DNA of 64,000 nt, taken from positions 4,898,001-4,962,000 of the forward strand of contig NZ_CP059399.1 in assembly GCF_013744875.1 (NCBI RefSeq), written 5' to 3'. Of this stretch, positions 53,503 through 62,142 are shown one piece after another. A program made the translations under genes and the position numbers. The DNA is from Nocardia huaxiensis (lineage in GTDB: Bacteria > Actinomycetota > Actinomycetes > Mycobacteriales > Mycobacteriaceae). A model generated the notes under the pieces. It saw nothing but the letters and a program-made list of their open reading frames with translations. It was not told the DNA's origin and ran no database searches. Numbering within the stretch: the first letter of the stretch is position 1; each line of letters begins with the position of its first letter.

Positions 53503-54522
53503 TCAGGTGTGCTCGATCGGGCTGTGACGGGCCTCGAGGGTGTCGAGGACCCGCAGCACATTGCCGCCCAGCAGGAGCTGAACGGTCTCCGGTTCGAGGC
53601 CGCGGCGCAGCAGCGCGTCGGTGAGGTGAGGCAGTTGTGCGGGGCTTTCCAATCCGCGCGCTGGTCGGATGAATCCGTCCCAATCCGAGCCCAGGGCCAC
53701 ACATTCCCGGCCGCCGACATTGATGGCGTGGACCAGGTGCTCGACGACGGCGTCGAGTTCGCCTCCGAGATAGGCCGGTGAAAAGATGATCCCGACCACT
53801 CCGCCGGTGGCTGCCACGGCCCGGATCTGTTCGTCGTCGAGGTTGCGCCAGGATGGCCTCACTCCGGCTACCCCGGTGTGCGAGACGATGACGGGACCGC
53901 GTGCACGGGCGAGCGCGTCGAAGAATCCGCGCCTGTTGACGTGGGCGAGGTCGACCAGAACGCCGAGTTCTTCGCAGGCTTCGACCACCTCACACCCGAA
54001 GGGGGTGAGGCCGCGGTTGGGGTTGCGGCCGATTCCCATTGCGGGATAGCTGATTTCGGTGCGGCTGAAATGGCTCAGGCCCAGATATCGCACCCCTCGG
54101 CGTGCGAAGGCGACGAGGTTGTCGAGATCGCCTTGCAGGGCTTGCCCTCCCTCGATTCCGAGCAGTCCCACGCTGATACCGGCGGCGTGCGCATCACGGA
54201 TGGCGGCGGCGGTGACGGCGAGACGGAATTCGTGTGGATGCGTGCGGGCCAATGCCGTGACCGCGTCGATTTGCCGGTGCACGTCGGCTGCCGCCGTCTT
54301 GCGCGGGTATGGGGCCGTCCACATCCCGAACCACTGTGCGGTGAGGCCGCCTGCGCGCATACGCGGCAGATCCACGTGTCCGGCAAAGCGATTGAGCGGC
54401 CAGGGCGGCTGGTGTCGTCTCGTGAAGTCGTAGCCTCGTGAGATGAGTTTGGGTGTGTCGGCGTGCAGGTCGACCACGATGGCCGCGTCGTGAACCTGCC
54501 GTGCTTCGTCCGATATCGGCAT
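53503..54522 (-). CDS. Membrane dipeptidase family protein (M19)
   Basis: A 339-residue renal-dipeptidase-fold metallohydrolase. Metal ligands: His20-x-Asp22 (VDLHADTP), Glu in LLGIEGG, His in LAHVN and VSHTG, Asp in GSDWDGF. The segment RNPNRGLTPFG is also typical. It hydrolyses dipeptides or related amide substrates. ATG 54522 follows GAGGAG; a TTG 12 nt earlier is less likely. Upstream of the epoxide hydrolase gene by 76 bp, same strand. Confidence 0.92.
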   Translation of the reverse strand: MPISDEARQVHDAAIVVDLHADTPKLISRGYDFTRRHQPPWPLNRFAGHVDLPRMRAGGLTAQWFGMWTAPYPRKTAAADVHRQIDAVTALARTHPHEFRLAVTAAAIRDAHAAGISVGLLGIEGGQALQGDLDNLVAFARRGVRYLGLSHFSRTEISYPAMGIGRNPNRGLTPFGCEVVEACEELGVLVDLAHVNRRGFFDALARARGPVIVSHTGVAGVRPSWRNLDDEQIRAVAATGGVVGIIFSPAYLGGELDAVVEHLVHAINVGGRECVALGSDWDGFIRPARGLESPAQLPHLTDALLRRGLEPETVQLLLGGNVLRVLDTLEARHSPIEHT

Positions 54523-54698
54523 GGCACTCCTCAATGGTGATGGTGGCTTTCGGGGCGGGGAGCTGATTCGCCGCCGGGGGTGAGCCCGGTCGGGTTCCGG
54601 CCCAAGTGATTTCGGTTGGCGCTCGCTGAAATCGCGGTGCCGTGGATGATCGTCATGCTTGCCCGGCAGGGGTATAGCGAGGAACTCCCGCCGTGGAT

Positions 54699-54721
54699 AG
54701 ATGTAACTATTGGTTACATCT
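54699..54721. promoter_or_regulatory. AGATGTAAC-N5-GTTACATCT operator
   Basis: A 23-bp inverted repeat with 9-bp perfect arms around TATTG, 177 bp upstream of the dipeptidase start and 36 bp after the tetR stop. Likely the TetR-type operator controlling the dipeptidase/epoxide hydrolase pair. Confidence 0.7.
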
Positions 54722-54756
54722 GTATGCCCCGAGGTGTTGGCCCGGCGCGCGGGGAG

Positions 54757-55476
54757 TCAGCCCGCGGTGGCGTCGCGGAAGCCCATGCCGTTCATTACCG
54801 TCGTGACGTGGGCGTCGAACAGAACATCGGTGTCGGACACCAGGTTTCGCAGGCTTCCGAAGATCTCGGCGGAAATGAATCCGAGGATCGAGGACCAGGC
54901 GTTGAGAATGATGCCGGGCACCGGGCTGTCGGGCAGTTCGGTGCCGTCGAGCATGGCCGTGAGCAGGGGCCCGGCGGCGAGTGCTGGGACAGCCGTCGCG
55001 GCGGGATCGGCGTCACCGCCGGCGATGGCCGCGAGATAGGCGGAGGCGACCGAGGCCATGATGCGCCCGGCGGCGGGGCCCGTATCTTCCGGTTGCGCTT
55101 GATAACCCGGGATCGGGGTGCCATTGGTCAGGGCGTAGTCGGCGGGGTGGTCCAGGGCCCACCGCCGGGTCGCGTGACAGATGGCCCGCCATTGATCCGG
55201 CGGAAGCAGGCCGGGGGTCTGCGACGCGTCGGCGATCGCATCGGCCAGGGAGTTGTAGGCGTCCACGCACAGCGCGGTGACGAGTGCGGACTGGGTGTCG
55301 AAGTAGCGGAAGATCGCTGCGGGGGACATGCGCATCGACCGCGCGATTCCGCGCAGCGTGAGGCCGCCGGTGCCGTTTTCGGCGAGTTGTTCACGGGCCA
55401 AGGATTTGATCTCGGCGATGGTTTCCGCGCGACGCTCCGCGCGTCTGGTCGCTCCACCCGTTGCCTTCCCGACCAC
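54757..55476 (-). CDS. TetR-family transcriptional regulator
   Basis: A 239-residue TetR protein; HTH segment LTLRGIARSMRMSPAAIFRY at ~residues 38-57, with a C-terminal domain of the TetR_C_13-like type (ICHATRRWALDHPADYAL). The GTG at 55476 has GGGAGG six bases upstream; an earlier TTG at 55503 lacks one. It precedes the dipeptidase gene on the same strand, with a strong inverted repeat in between. Confidence 0.9.
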   Translation of the reverse strand: MVGKATGGATRRAERRAETIAEIKSLAREQLAENGTGGLTLRGIARSMRMSPAAIFRYFDTQSALVTALCVDAYNSLADAIADASQTPGLLPPDQWRAICHATRRWALDHPADYALTNGTPIPGYQAQPEDTGPAAGRIMASVASAYLAAIAGGDADPAATAVPALAAGPLLTAMLDGTELPDSPVPGIILNAWSSILGFISAEIFGSLRNLVSDTDVLFDAHVTTVMNGMGFRDATAG

Positions 55477-55559
55477 CGGCTGCCTCCCGTCGTAGGCCAC
55501 CAACCTAGCACTTTGTGATCAGTGCTTACGTAGTGATCGAGATGGCCGCGTGGGAGATC

Positions 55560-56072
55560 TCAGAGAGCGCTGCCGTTGCCTCCCAGCAGGAGGGTAATCG
55601 GTTGAACTCCGGTGCTCGCCAAGACCTGTCCGTCCCGGACCAGAGTCATTTCACCGCTGCCCTGGCCGGGTAGAGCCACCGGAAGGTTGATGCCCGGGGT
55701 CAGGGTTCCCGTGGTTGCGAAGTACTGCAGCTTGCCATCGCAGGGCACGACGGGAGGAGGCGGCATGTGCAGTGGCAGCGGAGGTGTGACAGGGCCGACG
55801 GCCGCGCTTTGGCTACTGCCGGGGACGGCATTGGCGCCGAGCAGGAGGGCGAAACTGGCATTGAATTCGACGGCGGCGGTGCCACCACCGTTACAGCGTG
55901 CGCTGCCGGAGACGCCTATCGCGTTCAGGTAGCCGGTGAGGTTGGTTGGGCCCCAGATTTGGTCCGGTAGGTCCGCGTGGGCGGAGATCGGGAGGAGCGT
56001 GGATGCCAGTAGGGCCGGTATCGCGCTCGCCATTGCCAGACCTGTCATGCGAAAGCAGCTTCTGTCGAACAT
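55560..56072 (-). CDS. Secreted hypothetical protein
   Basis: A 170-residue protein. Residues 1-33 form a signal peptide (MTGLAMASAIPALLASTLLP then AHA). The mature part has two cysteines, a Pro-rich stretch (TPPLPLHMPPPPVVPCDGK) and beta-rich ends. No family is recognised with certainty; such exported proteins are common in Nocardia and mycobacteria. ATG 56072 has GAGAGG upstream. Confidence 0.78.
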   Translation of the reverse strand: MFDRSCFRMTGLAMASAIPALLASTLLPISAHADLPDQIWGPTNLTGYLNAIGVSGSARCNGGGTAAVEFNASFALLLGANAVPGSSQSAAVGPVTPPLPLHMPPPPVVPCDGKLQYFATTGTLTPGINLPVALPGQGSGEMTLVRDGQVLASTGVQPITLLLGGNGSAL

Positions 56073-56202
56073 CTCGCAACCTCTCGAAGGTCGAAGGTGA
56101 TGATCCTGGAAAACTACGATCCTGCCGGGGCGACAACATGCCGCTGATGTCGAAAACATCGAGCCCTGAACCTGATTCGCGGATCAGGGCGCGATGGTGT
56201 CG

Positions 56203-56350
56203 TCAGTTGTAGGAGCAGAGCCATTCGGTGCCGTAGTGCTCGGCGTTGGAGCCGTCGAGGTGCACCCAGCGGCCGCCGCCGTCGTTGCCGCAGGCCGCGC
56301 CTTCGACGGGGGTGTTACAGGGTTGCGGCGGTGGCAAAGAGCCGTTTCAT
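56203..56350 (-). pseudogene. Small secreted Cys-rich protein, frameshifted
   Basis: A strong AAGGGGGAAG site precedes ATG 56350, but the frame gives only MKRLFATAATL before a stop. One frame over, sequence continues as PQPCNTPVEGAACGNDGGGR and WVHLDGSNAEHYGTEWLCSY to a stop at 56203. This is a secreted three-to-four-Cys mini-protein whose signal peptide has lost most of its hydrophobic core and its reading register. Confidence 0.68.
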
Positions 56351-56475
56351 GACTTCCCCCTTCTGTCCGGCGCGGGCCGAGGTCCGTCGGCCAAGTGTGA
56401 TCACTGATCGCAAAGGGAACAACGATTGCAAGCGTCTCATACCTAGCGAATATTTGGCAACCATCAAAGTTGGCG

Positions 56476-57048
56476 TCACGACCGGGCGGGACCCACGGGT
56501 CGCTGTAGTCGAGTGGTGTGCTGATCGGCCAGTTCGGGGCGACCGTGGTAGTCGGTCGACGATCGCCGAGGACTTTCGGCACTCCGCCAGCGCCGATGAG
56601 GGTGCCCGGCGGTGTTGCTGAGCAGTTCTTCGAGCTTGGTGACGGCCCTGTCCATGTTCGCTCGGGTGGCGGAACGGAGTTGGTTGGTTCTGAATTGCCG
56701 GAGTATCGGTCCGTTGAGGACCACGCGCAGGGCGATGTCGCTCGATGTGGCGTCGATCGGCTGGATGTGTGCTCCGTAGGAGAATGTCAGCAATTCCGGT
56801 ACCGCGGAACTGAATTGGAAGGCCGACGGTGGTGTCCATTCGGTGATGGTCCAGCGGATGAGGTGGTCGGCGCCGAAGATGAGGACCTGCTCGGTGAGGG
56901 GCAGTCCGCGTCGGGGGCGGGCCGGGGGAGTTCGCCATTCGCCGTGGCACGGCAGCCATTCGTGGGTGCGGGACAGATCGGAGATCACGGCCCACGCGGC
57001 GGCGCTCGGTAGGGGTACGCGGCGGGATGCGGTGGTGGACCAGTTCAT
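56476..57048 (-). CDS. SRPBCC family protein
   Basis: A 190-residue START-like protein: TASRRVPLPSAAAWAVISDL, HEWLPCHGEW, and a final helix TRANMDRAVTKLEELL. Lipid or hydrophobic ligand binding is expected from the fold. ATG 57048 follows GGAG. It is divergent from a tetR gene; the 27-bp operator between them probably controls both. Confidence 0.85.
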   Translation of the reverse strand: MNWSTTASRRVPLPSAAAWAVISDLSRTHEWLPCHGEWRTPPARPRRGLPLTEQVLIFGADHLIRWTITEWTPPSAFQFSSAVPELLTFSYGAHIQPIDATSSDIALRVVLNGPILRQFRTNQLRSATRANMDRAVTKLEELLSNTAGHPHRRWRSAESPRRSSTDYHGRPELADQHTTRLQRPVGPARS

Positions 57049-57140
57049 CGGGCACTCCGTTGTATCGGGTACAGCCTGAACGGCTTTCGAGCACAATCGG
57101 GTGTGTGTCGACGTTGTCGTCGCCGCGCAGTGCCCGGAAC

Positions 57141-57167
57141 ATCAATTGGTGACGTTCCGTCACCAAT
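57141..57167. promoter_or_regulatory. Perfect 27-bp inverted repeat (TetR operator)
   Basis: CAATTGGTGACG (57141-57152) and CGTCACCAATTG (57156-57167) are perfect 12-bp arms around TTC, midway between the divergent SRPBCC and tetR starts. Confidence 0.85.
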
Positions 57168-57204
57168 TGACGCTTCCGGGGCGTGGTTTTGTCAAGATGG
57201 GCAG

Positions 57205-57837
57205 ATGGCTGCTTCTCAGACCTGGGGCGGGTCCAGTGCCCAGGCGCGGCGCTCGGCCCGCCGCGCGCGGTTGATCGATGCCGCGATCGACGTCTGGTCC
57301 GAAGCAGGGTGGGGCGCAGTCAGTTTGCGCAGCGTCTGTGCGCGGGCGGGCCTGAACGACCGCTATTTTCGCGAGAGTTTCACCGATCGGGATGCGCTGT
57401 TGGCCGCGGCATGGGATCAGGTGCGTGAGGAAACCACCACCGCCCTGGCCGCGATCCTGGCGAACCTGGCGGCCGAGCCGCCACTGGCGGTGCTGCAGCA
57501 GGCGATCGAGCAGATGGTCGTGAACGTCGCCGACGACCCGCGGCGCGCACCGGTGCTCTTCGGTGACCACGCCGGCTGCGCGATTCTCGAACGCCGTCGT
57601 CACCAGCTGATCCTCGGCGCGACGGAGGTGCTCGCCGCGGGCATGGAACCGCATCTGCGCGAGGACCGCAATCTCGAGCAGTTCCGCGGATCCGTCCTCA
57701 TGGCCGTCGGCGGTTTCGTCGAGCTGACCACCGCGTGGCGCGTCGGCGCCGTCGAAATCGATGCCGCCGGAATCATCGCTCAAACAACACATTTCGGCTC
57801 CGTGCTGGCGGACTACTACCTCACACCCGGCCGCTGA
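57205..57837 (+). CDS. TetR-family regulator of the ABC exporter operon
   Basis: A 210-residue TetR protein: HTH segment VSLRSVCARAGLNDRYFRES at ~residues 38-57, with the YF of the recognition helix. ATG 57205 is the first reasonable start past the operator. It lies in the same direction as, and 169 bp upstream of, an ABC transporter operon and is divergent from an SRPBCC gene. Confidence 0.91.
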   Translation: MAASQTWGGSSAQARRSARRARLIDAAIDVWSEAGWGAVSLRSVCARAGLNDRYFRESFTDRDALLAAAWDQVREETTTALAAILANLAAEPPLAVLQQAIEQMVVNVADDPRRAPVLFGDHAGCAILERRRHQLILGATEVLAAGMEPHLREDRNLEQFRGSVLMAVGGFVELTTAWRVGAVEIDAAGIIAQTTHFGSVLADYYLTPGR

Positions 57838-58006
57838 TCGCGCGCATCATCAAGGCCATGGCCGCGACGCAGACGATCGCGGCGACGAGGAAGCCGGAAC
57901 CCGCCGCCGAACGGGCCGAGCAGGTCCGAAGGCATCAATATCGACTGCTGAAGTCACTTTCGCGGACCGACCGCACGCCGCATCCTGGGCGTCAGGAGGT
58001 ATTACG

Positions 58007-59008
58007 GTGTCCGACAAGCGAACTGCCGGTCCGGCGGTGGCAGTGTATCCGGTCGCGCCGGACGCGGTGCCCGACCCGGCACTGCGCTGCCGCGAGCTGA
58101 CCCGGCGATTCGGTGAGGTGGTGGCGGTGGATCGCCTGTCCTTCGAGATCGCGCCCGGGGAAACCTATGGTCTGCTCGGCCCGAACGGAGCCGGGAAGAC
58201 CACCGTGATCTCCATGGTCGCCGGAATCCTCGCCGCCGACGCGGGCGACATCACCGTGGCCGGGCGGCCCATGACACCGCGCGCCGTCGCGGTGAAATCG
58301 GATATCGGTTACGTGCCACAGGAATTGGCGCTGTACCCGGACCTGTCGGCCCGCGAGAACCTGGCCTTCTTCGCTGGACTGTACGGGATGTCGCGCCGCG
58401 AGATCCGGACACGGACCGCGCAGGTGCTGGAGACCGTCGGGCTCGCCGACCGCGCCGACGCGGCCGTGTCGACCCTGTCCGGCGGAATGAAACGCCGGTT
58501 GAACATCGCGGCCGGCCTGTTGCACCGGCCCCGGCTGCTCATCCTCGACGAACCCACCGTCGGAGTGGATCCACAGAGCCGCAACGCGATTCTCGCCGGC
58601 GTCACGGCACTGTCCGGCGAAGGCATGTCCGTTCTCTACACCACGCACTATATGGAGGAGGCCGAACGGCTCTGTGATCGCGTCGGCATCCTCGACGGCG
58701 GCCGCATGATCGCCGAAGGCACCCCGCGTGAATTGACCCGCCTGGTCGGCGAACACGATCTGGTGCGGTTGGCCGTGGCCGGCGTCCCGGGGCGCGCGGT
58801 CGACGCGCTCGGCCGCGAGCCCACCGTCGTGCGGGCCGTCGCCACGGGCACGGGCATCGACCTGTTCGTCGATGACGCGCGCACCGCCTTGCCGGGCCTG
58901 CTGGCCGTGGCGGCGGACGCGGGCGCTGCGGTGCGTTCGGTCACTGTGCACGAGCCCGACCTGGAAGCGGTCTTCCTGCATCTCACCGGAAAAACCCTGC
59001 GGGACTGA
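58007..59008 (+). CDS. ABC transporter ATP-binding protein (ABC-2/drug exporter type)
   Basis: A 333-residue DrrA-like ATPase: Walker A GPNGAGKTT, signature LSGGMKRR, Walker B LLILDEP, switch His in YTTHYMEEAERL. The GTG at 58007 sits six bases after a perfect AGGAGGT site. It energises the two permeases encoded directly downstream, probably for export of a lipophilic compound or lipid. Confidence 0.95.
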   Translation: MSDKRTAGPAVAVYPVAPDAVPDPALRCRELTRRFGEVVAVDRLSFEIAPGETYGLLGPNGAGKTTVISMVAGILAADAGDITVAGRPMTPRAVAVKSDIGYVPQELALYPDLSARENLAFFAGLYGMSRREIRTRTAQVLETVGLADRADAAVSTLSGGMKRRLNIAAGLLHRPRLLILDEPTVGVDPQSRNAILAGVTALSGEGMSVLYTTHYMEEAERLCDRVGILDGGRMIAEGTPRELTRLVGEHDLVRLAVAGVPGRAVDALGREPTVVRAVATGTGIDLFVDDARTALPGLLAVAADAGAAVRSVTVHEPDLEAVFLHLTGKTLRD

Positions 59009-59018
59009 GGAGTTCACA

Positions 59019-60188
59019 ATGCGGGTGGTCTGGTATCTGCTCGGCAAGGATGTGCGGCAGCGGCTGCGGGATCGGTCGGCCATCATGCTCGCGCTCGTCC
59101 TGCCGCTGGCACTGGCCGGGATATTCGACCTGATCACCGGATCGGCGGCGACACCGGGCCCGTTCGCCTACGCTGTCGCCGATCTGGACCGGCGGCCGGC
59201 GGCGACGGCCTTCACCGACATGCTGTCGCGGCTGGAGACCGACGGGGTGCTCACCGTGCGCCGCGTCGATTCGGTCGCCGAAGCCGAACGCCTGGCCACG
59301 GACGGTGAGATCGACGCCGCCTTCGTGCTGCCCGCCGGCTTCGGCGGCGCGGTGGGCGCGGGCGAACCCACCGGCATCGAGGTGATCGGCCACGCGGACG
59401 CACCCACCGGGGCGGCCGTGGCCCGAGCCCTGGCCGAGGCGTATACGACTGAGCTGCAATCGATTCGGATCGCGATCGGCGTCGCGGCCGGGCAGCGACC
59501 GCCGACCCCGCAGGAGGCGGCGGAGGCCGCGCTGCGCGTATCGGCCACCGCGGCTCCGGCCGCGCTCGCCGACACCACCTCGGCCACCAGGGTGCTCGAC
59601 GCCACCACCTATTCGGCGGTCGCCATGGCGGTGTTCTTCCTCTTCTTCACCGTGCAGTTCGGGGTCACCTCGCTGCTGGACGAACGGGCGGACGGGACGC
59701 TGCCGCGGTTGCTGGCCGCGCCGATCTCGCGAGGCGCCATCCTGATCGGAAAACTGGCCACCAGCGTGGTCCTCGGCATGGTCAGCATGGCGGTGCTGGT
59801 GGTGGCGACGACCCTGCTGCTGGGCGCGCACTGGGGTGACGGGATCGGTGTGGCGGCACTGGTTTTCGCCGGGGTGCTGTGCGCCACGGCCATTACCGCC
59901 GTCGTGGCCTCCTACGCGCGTACCGCCGATGCGGCGGGCAGTGCCGGCGCGGTGGTCGCGGTGCTGCTGGGCTTGCTCGGCGGGGTGTTCTTCCCGATCG
60001 CTCAGGTCGGCGGGCCCCTGGTCACCCTGAGCCTGATGTCGCCGCACGCCTGGCTGCTGCGCGGATTCGGTGACCTGGCCGGCGGTGAGCGCTGGGATGT
60101 GCTGCCGTCGGTGCTGGCGCTGTCGGCGTTCGCGGTGATCGCGGGCGGGTTCGCGGCCGTGCGACTGGGGCGGGAGCTGCAACCGTGA
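59019..60188 (+). CDS. ABC-2 type permease
   Basis: A 389-residue membrane protein with one N-terminal helix (AIMLALVLPLALAGIFDLIT), a ~170-residue extracytoplasmic domain and five or six C-terminal helices ending in FAVIAGGFAAVRLG: the ABC2_membrane_3 layout. GAGGAG precedes ATG 59019. Pairs with the next permease. Confidence 0.92.
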   Translation: MRVVWYLLGKDVRQRLRDRSAIMLALVLPLALAGIFDLITGSAATPGPFAYAVADLDRRPAATAFTDMLSRLETDGVLTVRRVDSVAEAERLATDGEIDAAFVLPAGFGGAVGAGEPTGIEVIGHADAPTGAAVARALAEAYTTELQSIRIAIGVAAGQRPPTPQEAAEAALRVSATAAPAALADTTSATRVLDATTYSAVAMAVFFLFFTVQFGVTSLLDERADGTLPRLLAAPISRGAILIGKLATSVVLGMVSMAVLVVATTLLLGAHWGDGIGVAALVFAGVLCATAITAVVASYARTADAAGSAGAVVAVLLGLLGGVFFPIAQVGGPLVTLSLMSPHAWLLRGFGDLAGGERWDVLPSVLALSAFAVIAGGFAAVRLGRELQP

Positions 60189-61357
60189 AACTCACCGCGT
60201 CCCTTGCCATCGCGAGCACCGATCTGCGCCGCACCTTCCGGCAGCGCAGCAACTACTTCTTCGTGTTCGCTTTCCCGATGCTGCTCATTCTCGTGCTCGG
60301 CCTGGCCTACGGCGGGGGATACGAACCGCGAGTCGGGCTGGTCGTGGCCGGCTCCGGGCCGTACTCGCAGCGTCTGGCGGAGCGGATCACCGCCGCCGAC
60401 GGCATCGGCGTCCTGCGCGCGGACACCGAAGCCGAGGCCGTGACGAGGGTCGAACGTGGCGAACTCGAAGCGGCGGTGATCATTCCGTCCGATTACGACG
60501 CCGCGGTGAGCTCGACCGGCGATACGGCCGCAGTGCGCTATATCGCGCGGCCCGGTCCGGCGGGTCAGCAGGTCAAGGCGGTGGTGTCCGCGGCGGCCGG
60601 TCACGAGTCGGGCCTGCTGCGTGCCGCCCGCTTCGCGGTGGCCGAAACCGGGGCCGATTTCGGCACGGCGGTCGACGCGGCGGACACCACCGCCCGGCAA
60701 CTGCCGGACGTCACTGTCACCGCCCGCTCCGCGGGCACGGCCGTACGCCCGGAAGGACTGGGGCGCTTCGATGTCGGCGCCTCCCAGGAGTTGCTGCTGT
60801 TCGTCTTCGTCACCTCGCTGACCACCGCCACCGCGCTGATCGACACCCGCCGCCTCGGGGTCGGCCGCCGCATACTGGCCACCGCCAACCCGGCCTGGGT
60901 GATCGTCTTCGGTTCCGCGCTGGGCCGTTTCGGCGTCGCGGTCGTCCAGGGCGTATTCATCGTGCTGGGCTCCGCCGTGATCTTCGGTGTGCACTGGGGC
61001 GAGCCGGTGGCCGCGACGGCCCTCATGCTGGCGTTCTCCCTCACCGCCGCCGCGGCCGGGATGCTGCTGGGCGTGCTGTCGCGCACCGTGCAGCAGTCGG
61101 TCGCCATCGGCCTGCTGCTCGGGCTCGGTGTGGCCGCCCTCGGCGGCGCCATGATGCCCCTCGAATTCTTCGGTCCCGCACTACGAGTCGCCGCCCACCT
61201 GACCCCGCACGCCTGGGCGCTGGACGGTTACGCCGACCTCGTCCGCCGCGGCGGCGGTATCACCGACATCCTCCCCGAGCTCGGCGCACTGCTGCTGATG
61301 GCGCTGGCCCTGTTCACCCTGTCCGCCCGTCGGCTGCGCCGCTCCTTCGGCGGCTGA
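60185..61357 (+). CDS. ABC-2 type permease (second)
   Basis: A 390-residue permease with the same topology as its neighbour (YFFVFAFPMLLILVLGLAYG, then a large external domain, then LLGVLSRTVQQSVAIGLLLG). GTG 60185 overlaps the preceding stop (GTGA). The ATPase plus two different permeases form a complete heteromeric exporter. 61358-61562, after it, shows nothing recognisable. Confidence 0.92.
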   Translation: MKLTASLAIASTDLRRTFRQRSNYFFVFAFPMLLILVLGLAYGGGYEPRVGLVVAGSGPYSQRLAERITAADGIGVLRADTEAEAVTRVERGELEAAVIIPSDYDAAVSSTGDTAAVRYIARPGPAGQQVKAVVSAAAGHESGLLRAARFAVAETGADFGTAVDAADTTARQLPDVTVTARSAGTAVRPEGLGRFDVGASQELLLFVFVTSLTTATALIDTRRLGVGRRILATANPAWVIVFGSALGRFGVAVVQGVFIVLGSAVIFGVHWGEPVAATALMLAFSLTAAAAGMLLGVLSRTVQQSVAIGLLLGLGVAALGGAMMPLEFFGPALRVAAHLTPHAWALDGYADLVRRGGGITDILPELGALLLMALALFTLSARRLRRSFGG

Positions 61358-61562
61358 TCTCCCGGAAGGCACTGGTGCACAGCCTATTCGACGCCCGATT
61401 CCGGTTCGAGGGCGCCGGCGCCGCAGCCCGGAGAACGAGGCCGCGACCGGGCGGCCGGGTATCCGAGGCGAGTGACTTTGGTCAGTGTGCTGGTGGCCGG
61501 ATTCCACTGCCGCGCAGCGATGCCGACGGCGCAGACTCGGCACATCGCGGTTGCCGTCGATC

Positions 61563-62036
61563 CTATTTCTCCGAGTTCGGCCTGGATTCGAGGGCGTGGT
61601 CGCGGATCTTGCGCAGGGCGTGTTCGAGGTTGGTGCGCTCGGTGGGGGTGAGGGGGTGCATGAGCGTGCGCTCGATGATGGCCAGGTGGCCGGGGATGAC
61701 GGTGGCGTTCTTGGCGGCGCCGGCGGGGGTGAGGTGGGCCAGGACGACGCGGCGGTCGGTGGGGTCGGTGACGCGTTCGACGAGGCCGCGTTTGTCGAGG
61801 CGGTCGATGAGGCGGGTCATGCCGCCCGAGGTGAGTCCGGTTTGCGTGACCAGGTCGGTGATTCGGAGTTTGCTGCCGGGGGAGCGGCCGAGGCGGAGTA
61901 GGACGTCGAACTCGGCGACGGATAGGTCGTGGGCGCGTTCCTGGGCGGAGATCTCCCGCATCACTTCGGTGTAAGCCTCCACGAACAGGCCCATGAGAGT
62001 GATTTTCGGGTCGCTGAGCAGGTCGGATGCGTCCAT
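61563..62036 (-). CDS. MarR-family transcriptional regulator
   Basis: A 157-residue winged-helix protein: LRITDLVTQTGLTSGGMTRL (recognition helix) and DRRVVLAHLTPAG (wing) are MarR hallmarks. It is divergent from the metallo-beta-lactamase-fold gene with a 14-bp palindrome between the starts. Confidence 0.93.
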   Translation of the reverse strand: MDASDLLSDPKITLMGLFVEAYTEVMREISAQERAHDLSVAEFDVLLRLGRSPGSKLRITDLVTQTGLTSGGMTRLIDRLDKRGLVERVTDPTDRRVVLAHLTPAGAAKNATVIPGHLAIIERTLMHPLTPTERTNLEHALRKIRDHALESRPNSEK

Positions 62037-62086
62037 GTGTGAACACTATCACTTGTCGGTACCAGTCAGTATCTGTACCGTCAGTG

Positions 62087-62100
62087 TCTGACTAGTCAGA
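62087..62100. promoter_or_regulatory. TCTGACTAGTCAGA palindrome (MarR operator)
   Basis: A perfect 14-bp palindrome 51 bp upstream of the marR start and 43 bp before the divergent gene; typical place and symmetry for a MarR site. Confidence 0.72.
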
Positions 62101-62142
62101 TAACTGCAAGCTTGCTCGATCCCTATCGAGAGGACGAGTGCA

